Source: a virus
DNA: 56,022 nt
Virus record (IMG/VR): IMGVR_UViG_3300042731_003577
Span: 1-56,022 of that record
Reading direction: 5' to 3' (one strand)
Of this stretch, positions 8,251 to 17,385 are shown one piece after another; positions within the stretch are counted from its first letter, which is position 1; the number at the start of each line of letters is the position of its first letter. Under the pieces are notes generated by a model. It was not told the DNA's origin. It saw only the letters and a list, made by a program, of their open reading frames with translations, and searched no databases. The position numbers and the translations under genes were made by a program.

Positions 8251-8520
8251 TCACACCACCGGCACGTCAGTCCAAGACGACTCAGAACCAACTGAAGTGA
8301 GAACTCCATCTGTCCATGTAAAACTGCGTGTCTTGACCTGCAATGTCGTGCCATTGATACGCATATCCGTGTATAATGTCTCCGTCAGGGATTCTCCGGA
8401 TGCCGCTGTGTAGTTGTCTATGATAGAGTCACAAATGCCCTCGGCAGCGTCATCCGCTGAATTGTTAACGCCAAACAACGTTTGCATATCGCTGATCGCT
8501 TGTGCCTTGTTGAAACTCAT
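8251..8520 (-). CDS. Small baseplate-operon protein of unknown function
   Basis: An 89-residue protein with an N-terminal helix (MSFNKAQAISDMQTLF) and C-terminal strands, lodged between the spike and gp46 genes and overlapping the spike gene by 4 nt. Mu has no exact equivalent here. Its position suggests a baseplate or spike-associated part. Confidence 0.75.
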   Translation of the reverse strand: MSFNKAQAISDMQTLFGVNNSADDAAEGICDSIIDNYTAASGESLTETLYTDMRINGTTLQVKTRSFTWTDGVLTSVGSESSWTDVPVV

Positions 8521-9107
8521 GTCGCCTTTACCTTTGTCGCTGCAACCGATGCAGGTGTCCAGGTTGTAACCAATGGATTCGTGGTGGCACTTGTAGGGCC
8601 TGTTGGTGCAGGGTGTATATGCGTGGTCGCATGCGTCTTGATCGCGTCGATGTCCGATTTGATGTCATCCAGCTCCGACTTGACCTTATCAGCTAGCGCC
8701 ACAAACTCAGCGGCGCTTTTGGCACCAAGATGCACAACTCCACCATCGTCGTCAACAAACACCATGATACCGTTGGTGGCCGTATATAGTGCGACATCCT
8801 TTGTGTCGATGTCTTTGACGCGTACTGTGCGGTCCTCCACCGATATTGCCACCACATGCCCCTGTTGGCCGCCAACGGCCAGCAAAATGCACTCACTGTC
8901 GGGGGGCGGGTTGCTGGAGAATCCGTACTGTTGGAAACGCTCGACTCCATCGCGCACGCCATCGGCGAAACCGGCGGTTTGTATGGTTTGCAGCTTTTTG
9001 CTATCGTCGATTCGCTTGACAATTCCTCGTGAGATCATTGTCCGCACACGGGTGGCGACCGGGCGTACAATCTGGACCACCAATCTCCTAATCGTGTCGA
9101 ACTTCAT
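8517..9107 (-). CDS. Baseplate spike protein gp45 (Mu gpV-like)
   Basis: The protein has 196 residues. Residues 1-120 form the OB-fold region of Mu gp45-like spikes (FQQYGFSSNPPPDSE and ILLAVGG segments). The later part gives beta strands and a helix, then a THIHP motif near residue 165, reminiscent of the HxH iron-binding tip of contractile spikes. It would form the trimeric membrane-piercing needle under the hub. It overlaps the hub gene by 4 nt. Confidence 0.88.
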   Translation of the reverse strand: MKFDTIRRLVVQIVRPVATRVRTMISRGIVKRIDDSKKLQTIQTAGFADGVRDGVERFQQYGFSSNPPPDSECILLAVGGQQGHVVAISVEDRTVRVKDIDTKDVALYTATNGIMVFVDDDGGVVHLGAKSAAEFVALADKVKSELDDIKSDIDAIKTHATTHIHPAPTGPTSATTNPLVTTWTPASVAATKVKAT

Positions 9108-10198
9108 CTTGCCCCCCTTAGATGGTCAAACAGATTCCACGATCCATTTTTCTTCGGCGCAGCCTTGCCCTTCGGAAGCTCATCCACCGTAAAGGCCTCC
9201 CGGCCGGTCAGCTCCAAGCGCGTGATCGTGCCAACATCACCGGACCGCTCAAACGTCACGCTCACAATGATCAGGTCCTGGTTGATGATACCATTCAGTG
9301 GGTCGTACACCTGGACCATACGGTTGGGCATCCACAGCTCTTGGCCATCATGGGTCCAGTCCTTGACTACATAGGACAATCGCTGCGATCGACCAGCCCT
9401 CGTATTGCGTTCCCAGATTGCCCGCTCGTTGGCCTGCTGCGTCGTACATTCGTCCTCCGCCATCACTACCACAGGCCGATATCGCTTCACCAGGCCATCC
9501 TTTGCTGTACCCGTTATCTGCGCAGCCGATGCCCCGAAAAAATCGTCTGTGCCCGGACTTTGCCCCTTTACAATGTAATCTGAGTACCGCTCTCGCATAG
9601 ACCCAGTTCGATTGCCCGCTTTGATGTTGACCCCATACTCAAGCTTGGTGCTAATTCGCTTCGTACCCGCGCGGGTAAACACGACGTTTTTCCCACCATC
9701 CGACATCAACAGCAGTCCGCGAAGCCGAGCCGCCCGTGTCAGCGTGTCAAAGCATGTTTCGCCATCGGCCAGGGCAAACCGTGCGAAATTTGCACCTGCG
9801 GGCGCCTCCATCTTTACCCCACAGCCAAATGGCTTAACCAGGTCTTTCGCAATTTGTTCGATGGTTCGGTCTTTCCATTGCCCGCTCTTGTACACAGCAG
9901 CACAATCAACCAGATCGGCAACCTTGCTGCGCCCCGATACGGTAGACCGATGTGTCCGGGCATCATATCCTACGCCAGTTTCATCAACCCAGGCTTCGAT
10001 GATGGCATTATCGTTGAGTAACACCGCACAGTCGTCACCCTCTGAGATTTGCCGAGGTGGCCCCATGTCGACATCGAATTGCTCTGTAATTGACGACGAA
10101 AAAGTGCCCGCCAATTGTTCCATTGACAGGGTGACCACCACCTGCTTCCAGGCCGTGTATTTTTCGCCATCAACCGACAGTGCAAACGTGTCATTCAT
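9104..10198 (-). CDS. Baseplate hub protein gp44 (Mu gpP-like)
   Basis: The 364-residue protein matches the Mu gpP/gp44 tail hub family, equivalent to T4 gp27 and phage GPD proteins. The region with SGRSKVADLVDCAAV and the following GCGVKMEAP segment (about residues 85-135) are typical, as is a second beta domain. It sits between tail tube and spike in the particle. It overlaps gpN by 8 nt. Confidence 0.9.
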   Translation of the reverse strand: MNDTFALSVDGEKYTAWKQVVVTLSMEQLAGTFSSSITEQFDVDMGPPRQISEGDDCAVLLNDNAIIEAWVDETGVGYDARTHRSTVSGRSKVADLVDCAAVYKSGQWKDRTIEQIAKDLVKPFGCGVKMEAPAGANFARFALADGETCFDTLTRAARLRGLLLMSDGGKNVVFTRAGTKRISTKLEYGVNIKAGNRTGSMRERYSDYIVKGQSPGTDDFFGASAAQITGTAKDGLVKRYRPVVVMAEDECTTQQANERAIWERNTRAGRSQRLSYVVKDWTHDGQELWMPNRMVQVYDPLNGIINQDLIIVSVTFERSGDVGTITRLELTGREAFTVDELPKGKAAPKKNGSWNLFDHLRGAR

Positions 10199-11588
10199 CA
10201 GCCAACACCTCCAAATCTTCCCCGCCCCTTACAAACAAGGGGTGGAACACGTTGTTCCGATCGACCAAATCATCTGCCTCGGTTGCGTCTCGGTACACAA
10301 TCTGGGCCGCCAACGCTGAGGGCATGGTAACGGGCGGCGTGTAATACTGAATCCGTGGCAGATCCTGCGCCGTCTCTTCAAAGTGTAGCACAACGGCAGC
10401 TCGCAAATTGCGTAGCGATTCAAACGACTCGTCTGTTGTCAAATCGTCCTCGATTAGATCGTCAATAGCGTCCGTCAATTCGTCGCGGGCGGAACTCGCA
10501 TAGCCCCAGCTGGGCATTGTCAGATTGGCCATTGCGCGACATGTCTCTATGGTCGCCGCCGCCTGGTGCAGCCTCTGTGTGGCTTGCTGGCTCTGCAGCT
10601 GTTTCTCGCGAGTGGGTGTGGTAGTGGGGGCGTCTACGTACTCATCGCCCCATACCGACATCTCTCGAAAGGCCTCCATTGTGAGGTCTGCGCGGGTCCT
10701 CTGCCCGACTTCCGCACTATCGCGGGCTTCAATCGCGGCATCAATTTCATCCTGGGTGGCGGACGACAAATCGAGCGCAACACCAGTATCCGGGTCGCGG
10801 AGAGTATTGTCCTCGTCAACGCCATATGCCGCTGCGACAGTACTGACAACACCGGCCGGGATATTCATGATTCGTGATACCAGCCCGCGCACTGTATTGG
10901 CCAACGAGGCGGGCACAGACGCAATCACCGCAATCAGGTCGCCGTATTTCTCAATCTCGGCAACCACGGCATTGACATTCTCAATTACGGCGCCGATTTT
11001 GCCCAACACAGCGCGGAGCTTAGATTGGCCAGCAGCCAGCTGGTCGCGAAGATTCGACTGCAGGTCCCCAGGGATCTCGTCGTACACGTAGGTCGTCTCA
11101 AACACAACCTTTTCCGCATCGAGGGCCTCATCGCATGCTTCTTCAACGCGCGCAACGGTATCCTCGCGCTCTTTCTGCTCCAGCTCTTCAGTAGCCACCA
11201 CCACAGGGACGGTGAAAAATGCAGCACCACCAGCTGTCGTTGAGTCCTCGCGGAGCCGAACATTACCAACAATGGTGACGACCATCTGGCCATACCAGGG
11301 ATGGACCAGTTCCCCGCTCCCCTGTTTCTCGAACTCCGCAATCAGGCGATCGCGCTCGTATGCATATGTGCTGGACGGCTCTTGCCCACCAACAGACGCG
11401 TCAATTACAACGCAATCGAGGGTGAATCGCCGAGGGGCACGTCCGATGTCTTCCACAATCGGCTTGTCTTGGCCAGGGAATTCATGTAGAATCGTGCGCC
11501 GCCCGAACTCATACTCGTATCGTGGCACGTGGAACGGCACACCACGAAAAGATGCGCCGTCTATATAATTGTCAGTCCAGTGTCCCAT
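10191..11588 (-). CDS. DNA circularisation / tail protein gpN (Mu gp43-like)
   Basis: The 465-residue protein has the Mu gpN (DNA_circ_N) N-terminal domain, with ASFRGVPFHVPRYEYEFGRR near the start and RFTLDCVVIDASV around residue 50, followed by a long helical middle and a C-terminal part. In Mu this is a baseplate hub-associated protein. It lies between the tape measure and hub genes as in Mu; the stop overlaps the hub start. Confidence 0.9.
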   Translation of the reverse strand: MGHWTDNYIDGASFRGVPFHVPRYEYEFGRRTILHEFPGQDKPIVEDIGRAPRRFTLDCVVIDASVGGQEPSSTYAYERDRLIAEFEKQGSGELVHPWYGQMVVTIVGNVRLREDSTTAGGAAFFTVPVVVATEELEQKEREDTVARVEEACDEALDAEKVVFETTYVYDEIPGDLQSNLRDQLAAGQSKLRAVLGKIGAVIENVNAVVAEIEKYGDLIAVIASVPASLANTVRGLVSRIMNIPAGVVSTVAAAYGVDEDNTLRDPDTGVALDLSSATQDEIDAAIEARDSAEVGQRTRADLTMEAFREMSVWGDEYVDAPTTTPTREKQLQSQQATQRLHQAAATIETCRAMANLTMPSWGYASSARDELTDAIDDLIEDDLTTDESFESLRNLRAAVVLHFEETAQDLPRIQYYTPPVTMPSALAAQIVYRDATEADDLVDRNNVFHPLFVRGGEDLEVLADE

Positions 11589-13765
11589 CAGAACCCCGCA
11601 GGTATTGACATTCCGGCGTCAACCATAATGTCATAATCACCAGATTGCTCGACGCGGGCCTCCTTGACTTGCCCTGTTTCCTGATCGATTTTAAGCTGCA
11701 CCTGAAGCTTCCCACCCGGCGATTGTTGGTCGGGCGTAGCAGCGTTATATCCGGCCGACCCTGTATCGTAAATCTCGGAGGCAATACCACCCACGTACTG
11801 TCCAATTGGTGCCGCAGCAGCAAGATTTGTGCGTCCTATTGCTTTTAAGGCGTCAAGCGCCCCAGCTCCCGCAGCAGCCGTTGCCGGTCTGGTTGCAGCC
11901 AGGTTTGCGCGACCAATAGCGCCGACCACGTTTGGGCCACCCGTCAGCATGCGGCCCATTTTCATGATCGCCGCACCACCAATCATGGTCCACGCTGTCT
12001 GAACATAGCGATTGGTAGCTAACTTCTGTGCCCAGTCAATCAGACTTTTGAACTTGTCGACGATATCGTCAACAACATCACCAACAGTGATGCTGCCATC
12101 TACGAAGCCCTCAATCTGTTTGGCAAGTCCAGCAATTGCGTGGGCAGCGGCCCCCATTGGACCAACAACAACCGCAGCAGCGGCAGCTATCGCAATCATG
12201 ACAGCCTTTGCTCCGAGGGACGCCATCGTAAATCGCTCCCAGGCGCCTCGGAACCACCGATGGATCGGTTCCCAATTGCGGTAAATCACATACGCTAAGC
12301 CACCAACGATAGCGATTGCAGCAGCAGCGATTGCAATTGGTCCAGCAGCCGCCCATGATGCAGCGCCAACTGACACCATGGCCGATTTGCCGGCTATGAG
12401 TGCGGTCTTGAGCCATGTGAGCGTCTTGGCCATAATCATTGCACCCGTGACGTTAACGCCCATCGCCGTCGATGCGACCGCAATCACACTTGCGAAAGTG
12501 GACATGGCCAGCAATGCACCTGTCAGCCCTGTGGCCAACAAGGCTACCGCGCCAACAGCCACCATAACGCCGGTAGAAAATACTGGGAATCGCTCTGCTA
12601 GCTTGGTCAAGATAATGAATACATTCGTTAGCATGGTGCGCAGGATGCCCAATACAGGAGCCAATGACTTGCCGAGAACGATATACAAACCCTCGGCTGC
12701 ACTGGCCATCTCCATGGCCCCCGACTTCGCAGATGTCCGTTGCATTTCTGCAAGGGATTGCGTTCGTTTTTTGCTCTCGGCGATCTCTTTTTGGAGCTTG
12801 ACGAACTTATCAGTATCCAGCGCAGCCATCATTGTCAGAACACCAGTGATGGCCTGTTTCCCAAAGATGCGTGTTAACGCCATCTTCTTCATTTCGGGGT
12901 TCATCTTTTTGGTAACGTTTCGGATGTCGCGCAAAATGTCAAAAACATTGCGCTCGACGCGCTTGCCATCATCGCCAAGCTTTGTCAGCGCAACACCCAT
13001 CGTTTTGAGGGCTTTACGCCCAGGACCACGAGCTGCACCCCCAAGATTCAAAATCATAGCTCGCAAACTGGTACCAGCCATCGACGCGTCAAGCGAACTA
13101 TTGCCAAGCATCCCCGCCATCAGGGCAAGATCCTGAAATGGAATCTTGCTGTCGGCTGCAACTTTCCCAGCGAATTTATACGTCTCTCCGAGAGTCCGGA
13201 GTGTCGTTTTGGAGCCCGTGAAGGTGGCCGTCAGCACATCTGTTACGGATTCGGTATCTTTTGCCTCTATGTTGAACTGCCCCATGATCCCGGTGGTAAT
13301 TGCAATAGCTTCGGCAAGGGGCACTTGCGCTGCGGTAGATAGATTGAGGTTTGCAGGCATTGACGCTATTGACTGGGCTGCATTTTGGCCAGCCATACCC
13401 AGCTCGCTGAACCCCTTGGCTGCATCCAGTGCGGTGAATTCGCCCAGCTCACTCCCAAGTCGCCGCGCCTCGTTGGTAACCTTCTGATAATCTTTGGCAC
13501 TCAGGTTCATCAACCCGCGCACGCGCAGCATCTCGTGTTCAAAGCCCTGGAAGGCGTCGGTTGGGACCGTCACAGCCCGTCTGGCGAACTCGGCAACTTT
13601 CCCGGCCGCAACTGCAGCCTCAGCGAGATGTGCAGCAGTCCGCTGCGAAGAAGCAGCCGTGGTGCCCATTTTGGAGTTGATAGAGTCGAGTGTGCCAGCA
13701 ATGCGCCCCAATACACCAGAAGCGGCGTCTTGCGCAGTGACTATAAGGGACGCTTTAAGAGCCAT
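11588..13765 (-). CDS. Tail tape measure protein
   Basis: This is the largest gene in the window, 725 residues. It has an N-terminal helical domain, the conserved TP901-type core (GFSELGMAGQNAAQ, LPLAEAIAITTG-like, then GNSSLDASMAGTSL near residues 225-240) and several glycine/alanine-rich hydrophobic helices in the middle (about 385-560). It sets tail length and is threaded in the tube lumen. The size predicts a tail somewhat over 100 nm under the usual 1.5 angstrom per residue rule. It follows the frameshifted chaperone gene. Confidence 0.93.
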   Translation of the reverse strand: MALKASLIVTAQDAASGVLGRIAGTLDSINSKMGTTAASSQRTAAHLAEAAVAAGKVAEFARRAVTVPTDAFQGFEHEMLRVRGLMNLSAKDYQKVTNEARRLGSELGEFTALDAAKGFSELGMAGQNAAQSIASMPANLNLSTAAQVPLAEAIAITTGIMGQFNIEAKDTESVTDVLTATFTGSKTTLRTLGETYKFAGKVAADSKIPFQDLALMAGMLGNSSLDASMAGTSLRAMILNLGGAARGPGRKALKTMGVALTKLGDDGKRVERNVFDILRDIRNVTKKMNPEMKKMALTRIFGKQAITGVLTMMAALDTDKFVKLQKEIAESKKRTQSLAEMQRTSAKSGAMEMASAAEGLYIVLGKSLAPVLGILRTMLTNVFIILTKLAERFPVFSTGVMVAVGAVALLATGLTGALLAMSTFASVIAVASTAMGVNVTGAMIMAKTLTWLKTALIAGKSAMVSVGAASWAAAGPIAIAAAAIAIVGGLAYVIYRNWEPIHRWFRGAWERFTMASLGAKAVMIAIAAAAAVVVGPMGAAAHAIAGLAKQIEGFVDGSITVGDVVDDIVDKFKSLIDWAQKLATNRYVQTAWTMIGGAAIMKMGRMLTGGPNVVGAIGRANLAATRPATAAAGAGALDALKAIGRTNLAAAAPIGQYVGGIASEIYDTGSAGYNAATPDQQSPGGKLQVQLKIDQETGQVKEARVEQSGDYDIMVDAGMSIPAGF

Positions 13766-13770
13766 AGCGG

Positions 13771-14216
13771 TTACTCCTTGGTGGGTAGGAAGCGGAGGGC
13801 CTGGGCATGCCAGCGCAGAAGCTCGGACCGGGTGAAATCGTCTAGCGCTCGTAGGTCAGCGCCACCAAAGGCGGCCGCGATATTGCCCTGGACGTTGTCC
13901 AGGTCCCCGATCACTTTCCCCAGACAGTCTCCACGAACTCCATCAGACGCGCAACATCTTTGCCGCGCATCTCATCAAGCTCGGATGGGGTAATACCAGC
14001 AAGGGTCGCATGGTATTTAGCAAGCGCATCACCTGTGTCTTTCGGGGCGCCCCACAGGATCCGGTAGTGCTTCCCTTTGGGTTCCATAACATGCAGCTGC
14101 ATAACGTCGTTTCCAAACGTGCGAAACGATTTGGTCAACGGGAAAATGGCGCGCCCCTGGTCGTCAAACTGCACTGCCTTGTCTTCAAACATGATCTCTT
14201 GCTTTTCTTCGTCCAT
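13771..14216 (-). CDS. Tail assembly chaperone, long form made by programmed -1 frameshift
   Basis: Slippage at GGGAAAG (13914-13920) lets ribosomes bypass the stop at 13911-13913 and enter the -1 frame. That frame then reads VIGDLDNVQG and continues through FTRSELLRWHAQAL to TAA at 13771, giving about 148 residues. The extension ends just before the tape measure ATG. This is the gpG/gpGT arrangement of lambda and the gp41 arrangement of Mu: the long form recruits the tape measure and the short form coats it. The protein sense of the extension supports real use. Confidence 0.88.
13887..13920 (-). promoter_or_regulatory. -1 frameshift signal: slippery heptamer plus stem-loop
   Basis: On the minus strand the heptamer G GGA AAG lies directly before the zero-frame TGA. 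Ten nucleotides downstream of the heptamer is a perfect 7-bp hairpin, CCTGGAC-AAC-GTCCAGG (13887-13903), at the right distance to stall ribosomes. The heptamer is the same as in the lambda G/T genes. Confidence 0.88.
13911..14216 (-). CDS. Tail assembly chaperone, short form (Mu gp41-like)
   Basis: The 101-residue zero-frame product starts at ATG 14216 after a GGAG site; longer frames upstream have none. The sequence (FPLTKSFRTFGNDVMQLHV, then a helical ITPSELDEMRGKDVARLM) resembles Mu gp41-type tail chaperones (phage_TAC family). It should keep the tape measure soluble during tail assembly and be absent from mature particles. It is encoded between tail tube and tape measure. Confidence 0.88.
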   Translation of the reverse strand: MDEEKQEIMFEDKAVQFDDQGRAIFPLTKSFRTFGNDVMQLHVMEPKGKHYRILWGAPKDTGDALAKYHATLAGITPSELDEMRGKDVARLMEFVETVWGK

Positions 14217-14317
14217 CGTGGTCTCCTTTTTTTGGTTTAATCGTCCGGGTATATCGGGGTCACCGGACGCATCGGCCACTGGGAAGGAGGCGAAACCCAG
14301 CCCGAGCCGCACACTAA

Positions 14318-14336
14318 GCCACCCGCCTCAGGTGGC
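14318..14336 (-). other. Intergenic stem-loop between tail tube and chaperone genes
   Basis: GCCACC pairs with GGTGGC around a 7-nt loop. There is no U-run after it, so it is not a standard terminator. It may influence stoichiometry of the abundant tube mRNA by RNA processing, an inference. The rest of 14217-14344 shows only the chaperone ribosome site. Confidence 0.45.
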
Positions 14337-14344
14337 GTTACAGA

Positions 14345-14701
14345 TTACGCTCCGTCCTTCTCGGCGGCATCCCCGCCCATCTTCAGTGCGATGTTGCCGT
14401 CTTCCATCTCCAAGACATCAGTGGTAACCGCGTTGGTAATCACCCAGGTCACACCTGTGTCAGTCTCAAATTTGATGGTAGCACCAACCCAGTCGCGCAT
14501 CGTGTCGATATCGACATTGGCGGTATGTGGCACGGTACATTCAATACCGCCCTCCATATACTCCTCCTGATACCCAATGACACGCCCACCGGCCTTTTTC
14601 AGGACACGCTGGAAACCACCAAAGATGATCTTGGCGCCCTTCTCACTCTCGACAACTTTTCCGTCTACGCGGATGTAGACGATTCCGGTTACTTTAGCCA
14701 T
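14345..14701 (-). CDS. Tail tube protein (Mu gpM-like)
   Basis: The 118-residue protein fits Mu gpM-type tail tube proteins: an initial beta strand (AKVTGIVYIRVDGK), an alpha/beta core with the YMEGGIECTVPH segment near residues 47-58 and a strand-rich end (ETDTGVTWVITNAV). Hexamers stack to form the tube inside the sheath. It is located after the sheath gene as in Mu. Confidence 0.9.
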   Translation of the reverse strand: MAKVTGIVYIRVDGKVVESEKGAKIIFGGFQRVLKKAGGRVIGYQEEYMEGGIECTVPHTANVDIDTMRDWVGATIKFETDTGVTWVITNAVTTDVLEMEDGNIALKMGGDAAEKDGA

Positions 14702-14709
14702 TTCTCACC

Positions 14710-16191
14710 TCACAGCAAAAACTGATTGCGGACCGCAACCACACGCAGGGCGTTGATCACGTCTGTCGGCAACAGGATATTCACGCGGTTCGGGTCGCTG
14801 TCATCGCGCTCAACAAGCAATTCTTCGTTGAACTGCGCAAATCCCTCAACATGCCCAGCCTCTTCCTGTGCTCGGAACCACCCCAACACCTCGGCACGAA
14901 TATCCAGGGGTGTCACAGCCGCAACACCAGGCGAGAATCGGGTACCGTCGTCAGCAAGCTTGTAATTCGGGAACCGCAAGGCAATCCACACATTGAGCGT
15001 GTAACGCAAGTACGCCAACGTGCGCACGGTCGTCACATCGCGGTAGCTCGTGTCAGCCACACTCAGGCTATTGGTTTGGTAAGTGGTAACCAATCGCTCG
15101 ATCGAGATGTTGCCGGCATTGTCAACGCGAAACGTCGAGATGCCATCACTCAGCAATACCTCACGTTCGGCTCGCGTAAACTCGGAACCCTGCGCGGGGG
15201 CCAATACGCCCTTCAGCTGCGTACCTTGGCGAGGCCGAGACACGTCGGTCTGACACTGGCGTGCATCCTTGGCGCCAACCGCAGCAGCCCACAGCCAATA
15301 AGGGGTCGGGCTATTGTTGTAGCCCATCACGCTGATGTGCTGGCTGTTGCGTGCATTGCCGTATGTGGTTAGATTGGCCTGCGTGTCATCCTTGGCCGTA
15401 TAGGCCATACCTTCGATTTGCTCCAACGGTCCCCAGCGGTCGCTAAGCTCCGCTTCCCACTTGGCGATCTCGGTAGCGTCATTAGTGCCGAGGATAATCG
15501 TGTTGAATTGCGTATCACCCATTGCCGTGATTGCGTCGGCATGGTCGGGAGCATTGGCGCCAGAGCTGAGCTTGTCGGCGGCAATCGTCACAGTCAAACC
15601 GGCCGGGGTTTTCTGCCCTTGCAGGTAGTTTTGCTGTAGATCAATACCGTTGCCACTCGGCCCTTCCCAGCGAGCCGTAAAAGTCACAGTCCCGGCAGCA
15701 TTCACGCCGATGGCTGCAATACGAGGCTCGGCGTCTGATGCGGCGTCGAGGGCATCAGCCACGGTGGTCGCACCAGCGTCACCACTGGAAACCACTGCCG
15801 ACAAATGCACACCACCCACATACACGTCCACGGTACCGTCTTCGGTGGCGGTCCCACTAAACACGACTGTCCCGGTGGCAGCAACGCCAGACGCGTCGTC
15901 CTCAAGGCCGATCGCCCACAGCTCAGTGTAGGGGTCGTTTTCCTTGTACTGGCGGCACATCTCGGCAACTTGTGAGCCAACACCAAATTTGGTCTCAGCT
16001 TCATCACCACTGGCAATGGCCTGCAATGTATTCACAGCAGCCGTACCAGAGCCGCTCGTTTTCACCTGGCCCACAATCAGCGCCTTGTGAGGCACCGCAG
16101 CCAAGCCCTGAACAGCGCGCGAGTTGTCAAACTCGGTGTAGACCCCCGGAACCAACACAGTCACGGGGATACTTTGGAAGCTAATAGCCAT
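14710..16191 (-). CDS. Tail sheath protein (Mu gpL-like)
   Basis: The 493-residue protein belongs to the Mu gpL tail sheath family. It begins with the conserved VPGVYTEFDNSRAVQGL segment and ends with a helical C-terminal region (PLDIRAEVLGWFRAQEE onward) and a hydrophobic tail. Its presence defines the particle as a contractile-tailed myovirus. The start overlaps the DUF2635 gene by 1 nt. Confidence 0.95.
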   Translation of the reverse strand: MAISFQSIPVTVLVPGVYTEFDNSRAVQGLAAVPHKALIVGQVKTSGSGTAAVNTLQAIASGDEAETKFGVGSQVAEMCRQYKENDPYTELWAIGLEDDASGVAATGTVVFSGTATEDGTVDVYVGGVHLSAVVSSGDAGATTVADALDAASDAEPRIAAIGVNAAGTVTFTARWEGPSGNGIDLQQNYLQGQKTPAGLTVTIAADKLSSGANAPDHADAITAMGDTQFNTIILGTNDATEIAKWEAELSDRWGPLEQIEGMAYTAKDDTQANLTTYGNARNSQHISVMGYNNSPTPYWLWAAAVGAKDARQCQTDVSRPRQGTQLKGVLAPAQGSEFTRAEREVLLSDGISTFRVDNAGNISIERLVTTYQTNSLSVADTSYRDVTTVRTLAYLRYTLNVWIALRFPNYKLADDGTRFSPGVAAVTPLDIRAEVLGWFRAQEEAGHVEGFAQFNEELLVERDDSDPNRVNILLPTDVINALRVVAVRNQFLL

Positions 16192-16400
16192 CAGCTGTCA
16201 CCTTTCAATTTCTTCGCGGCCTTGGGCTTTTCGGGCACCTCGACAACGTCGCCGTCTTTGAATCGACGTCGCCAATATGTGCCACCACGGCCATACCACG
16301 GCTTTTTCTCGCCCTCTTCGGCAAGCGGCTTTTTCGTGATTGGATCCACCACACGAAGGCCGGGCCGAGCGGGCTTCAAAATTTTGTAATCATCTCTCAT
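16191..16400 (-). CDS. DUF2635 protein (Mu gp38-like)
   Basis: A 69-residue basic protein with the DUF2635 pattern, including RVVDPITKKPLAEEGE and YWRRRFKDGDV. Mu-like phages carry this gene just before the sheath. Its molecular role is not established; it overlaps gp37 by 4 nt and is probably translated with it. Confidence 0.88.
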   Translation of the reverse strand: MRDDYKILKPARPGLRVVDPITKKPLAEEGEKKPWYGRGGTYWRRRFKDGDVVEVPEKPKAAKKLKGDS

Positions 16401-16948
16401 GTATATAACCCCGTTACGCTCGAAAGCATGTGTTCGTCGTCCTCGGTCGCTGTGTCCCAGTCTCCGTGTACCTCTTCAAGGTTGTCAAGCGTGGAGCCCT
16501 CCACATCGGTAAAGCTGTACGGCTGGTCCCACGTTATCATCGCAAGCGCGGCATGGCGCTTGTCTAGTTCGGTTGAGAAAAGGTTATCATCAGCAATATT
16601 TGTAGGCGCAGAGGCCTCATCAAGGCCCCACGACGTTGCATTAGTTATCGTCGCCAGAACCGCTTGTGTCAATGTCAACGCCTGCACATCCCGACGCTCG
16701 GTTGATTTCCCCGTTGTCAAGATGAATGCCGCCATCTTCCGCACTGTGCGCCTGTCGGAACCGACACCCGCATACGCGCCATCAGTGGTCCCGCCAAGGT
16801 CCGCAACAATACAGCACGGCGCTTTCGTGGTCAGCCGCTCGATGTCTTTCAGACCATATCGGCCACGTCCAGTCTCAACGGAACGGAAATCCGATACAGC
16901 ACTTGAAATTGTACTCACAACGGCATTTCGAAGGGCTACCAAGGTCAT
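16397..16948 (-). CDS. Gp37-like tail terminator/completion protein (DUF1834)
   Basis: The 183-residue protein matches Mu gp37 (DUF1834), with a helical start, a region around KAPCCIVADLGG and a C-terminal WDQPYSFTDVEGSTLDNLEEVHG segment. The family lies between gpG and the sheath and is thought to close the tail or link it to the head. It overlaps gpG by 4 nt. Confidence 0.87.
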   Translation of the reverse strand: MTLVALRNAVVSTISSAVSDFRSVETGRGRYGLKDIERLTTKAPCCIVADLGGTTDGAYAGVGSDRRTVRKMAAFILTTGKSTERRDVQALTLTQAVLATITNATSWGLDEASAPTNIADDNLFSTELDKRHAALAMITWDQPYSFTDVEGSTLDNLEEVHGDWDTATEDDEHMLSSVTGLYT

Positions 16949-17385
16949 AGCACCCCTCCAAGCACATCGTCGATCCAGTCCTCAATCACGGCCGTCAGCT
17001 CCCGTTCATTCTGCGTCGAGATACCAAGATACGGTCGAGCGGGGATATCTCCATGCCCATACTGGTGCACAGCAGCATACGCGCGATTTGAGCCAATCTC
17101 CACGGCGCCACCCACAATATTGTGGGTGATGGAGTCGTGCAGGTGGCCGTCATTCATCAGTAGACTGTGATTGGCACGTCGAGTCCGCGCATAGCCAACG
17201 GACCACGGCTTCCACTGTGACCCGTCCGGCGCCGTTTTCTCATCATGTATACGTTGTCTTGTCTGCGATGCAATGACTGCCCCGGCCTGGTCCAACAGCT
17301 CATCCATGGCGCTGCGATTGAGTCGCCGCAGCCTTTCGGAGGCCTCATGGAGTCCAGAAACCTGGAATGTCAACGCAGCAGGCAT
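16945..17385 (-). CDS. Virion morphogenesis protein gpG (phage_tail_S)
   Basis: The 146-residue protein has the gpG/tail-completion signature: helical LDQAGAVIASQTRQRI, then PDGSQWKPWSVGYARTR (about residues 52-70), LHDSI, and the GSNRAYAAVHQYG stretch followed by RPYLGIS. In Mu, gpG is needed to join or complete head and tail. It follows gp36 directly. Confidence 0.92.
   Translation of the reverse strand: MPAALTFQVSGLHEASERLRRLNRSAMDELLDQAGAVIASQTRQRIHDEKTAPDGSQWKPWSVGYARTRRANHSLLMNDGHLHDSITHNIVGGAVEIGSNRAYAAVHQYGHGDIPARPYLGISTQNERELTAVIEDWIDDVLGGVL

Noticed and set aside
9612-10319. Plus-strand 235-codon frame
   Set aside because: It lies opposite the hub protein gene; its composition (Ser/Arg/Ala-rich, no ribosome site) is that of an antisense shadow.
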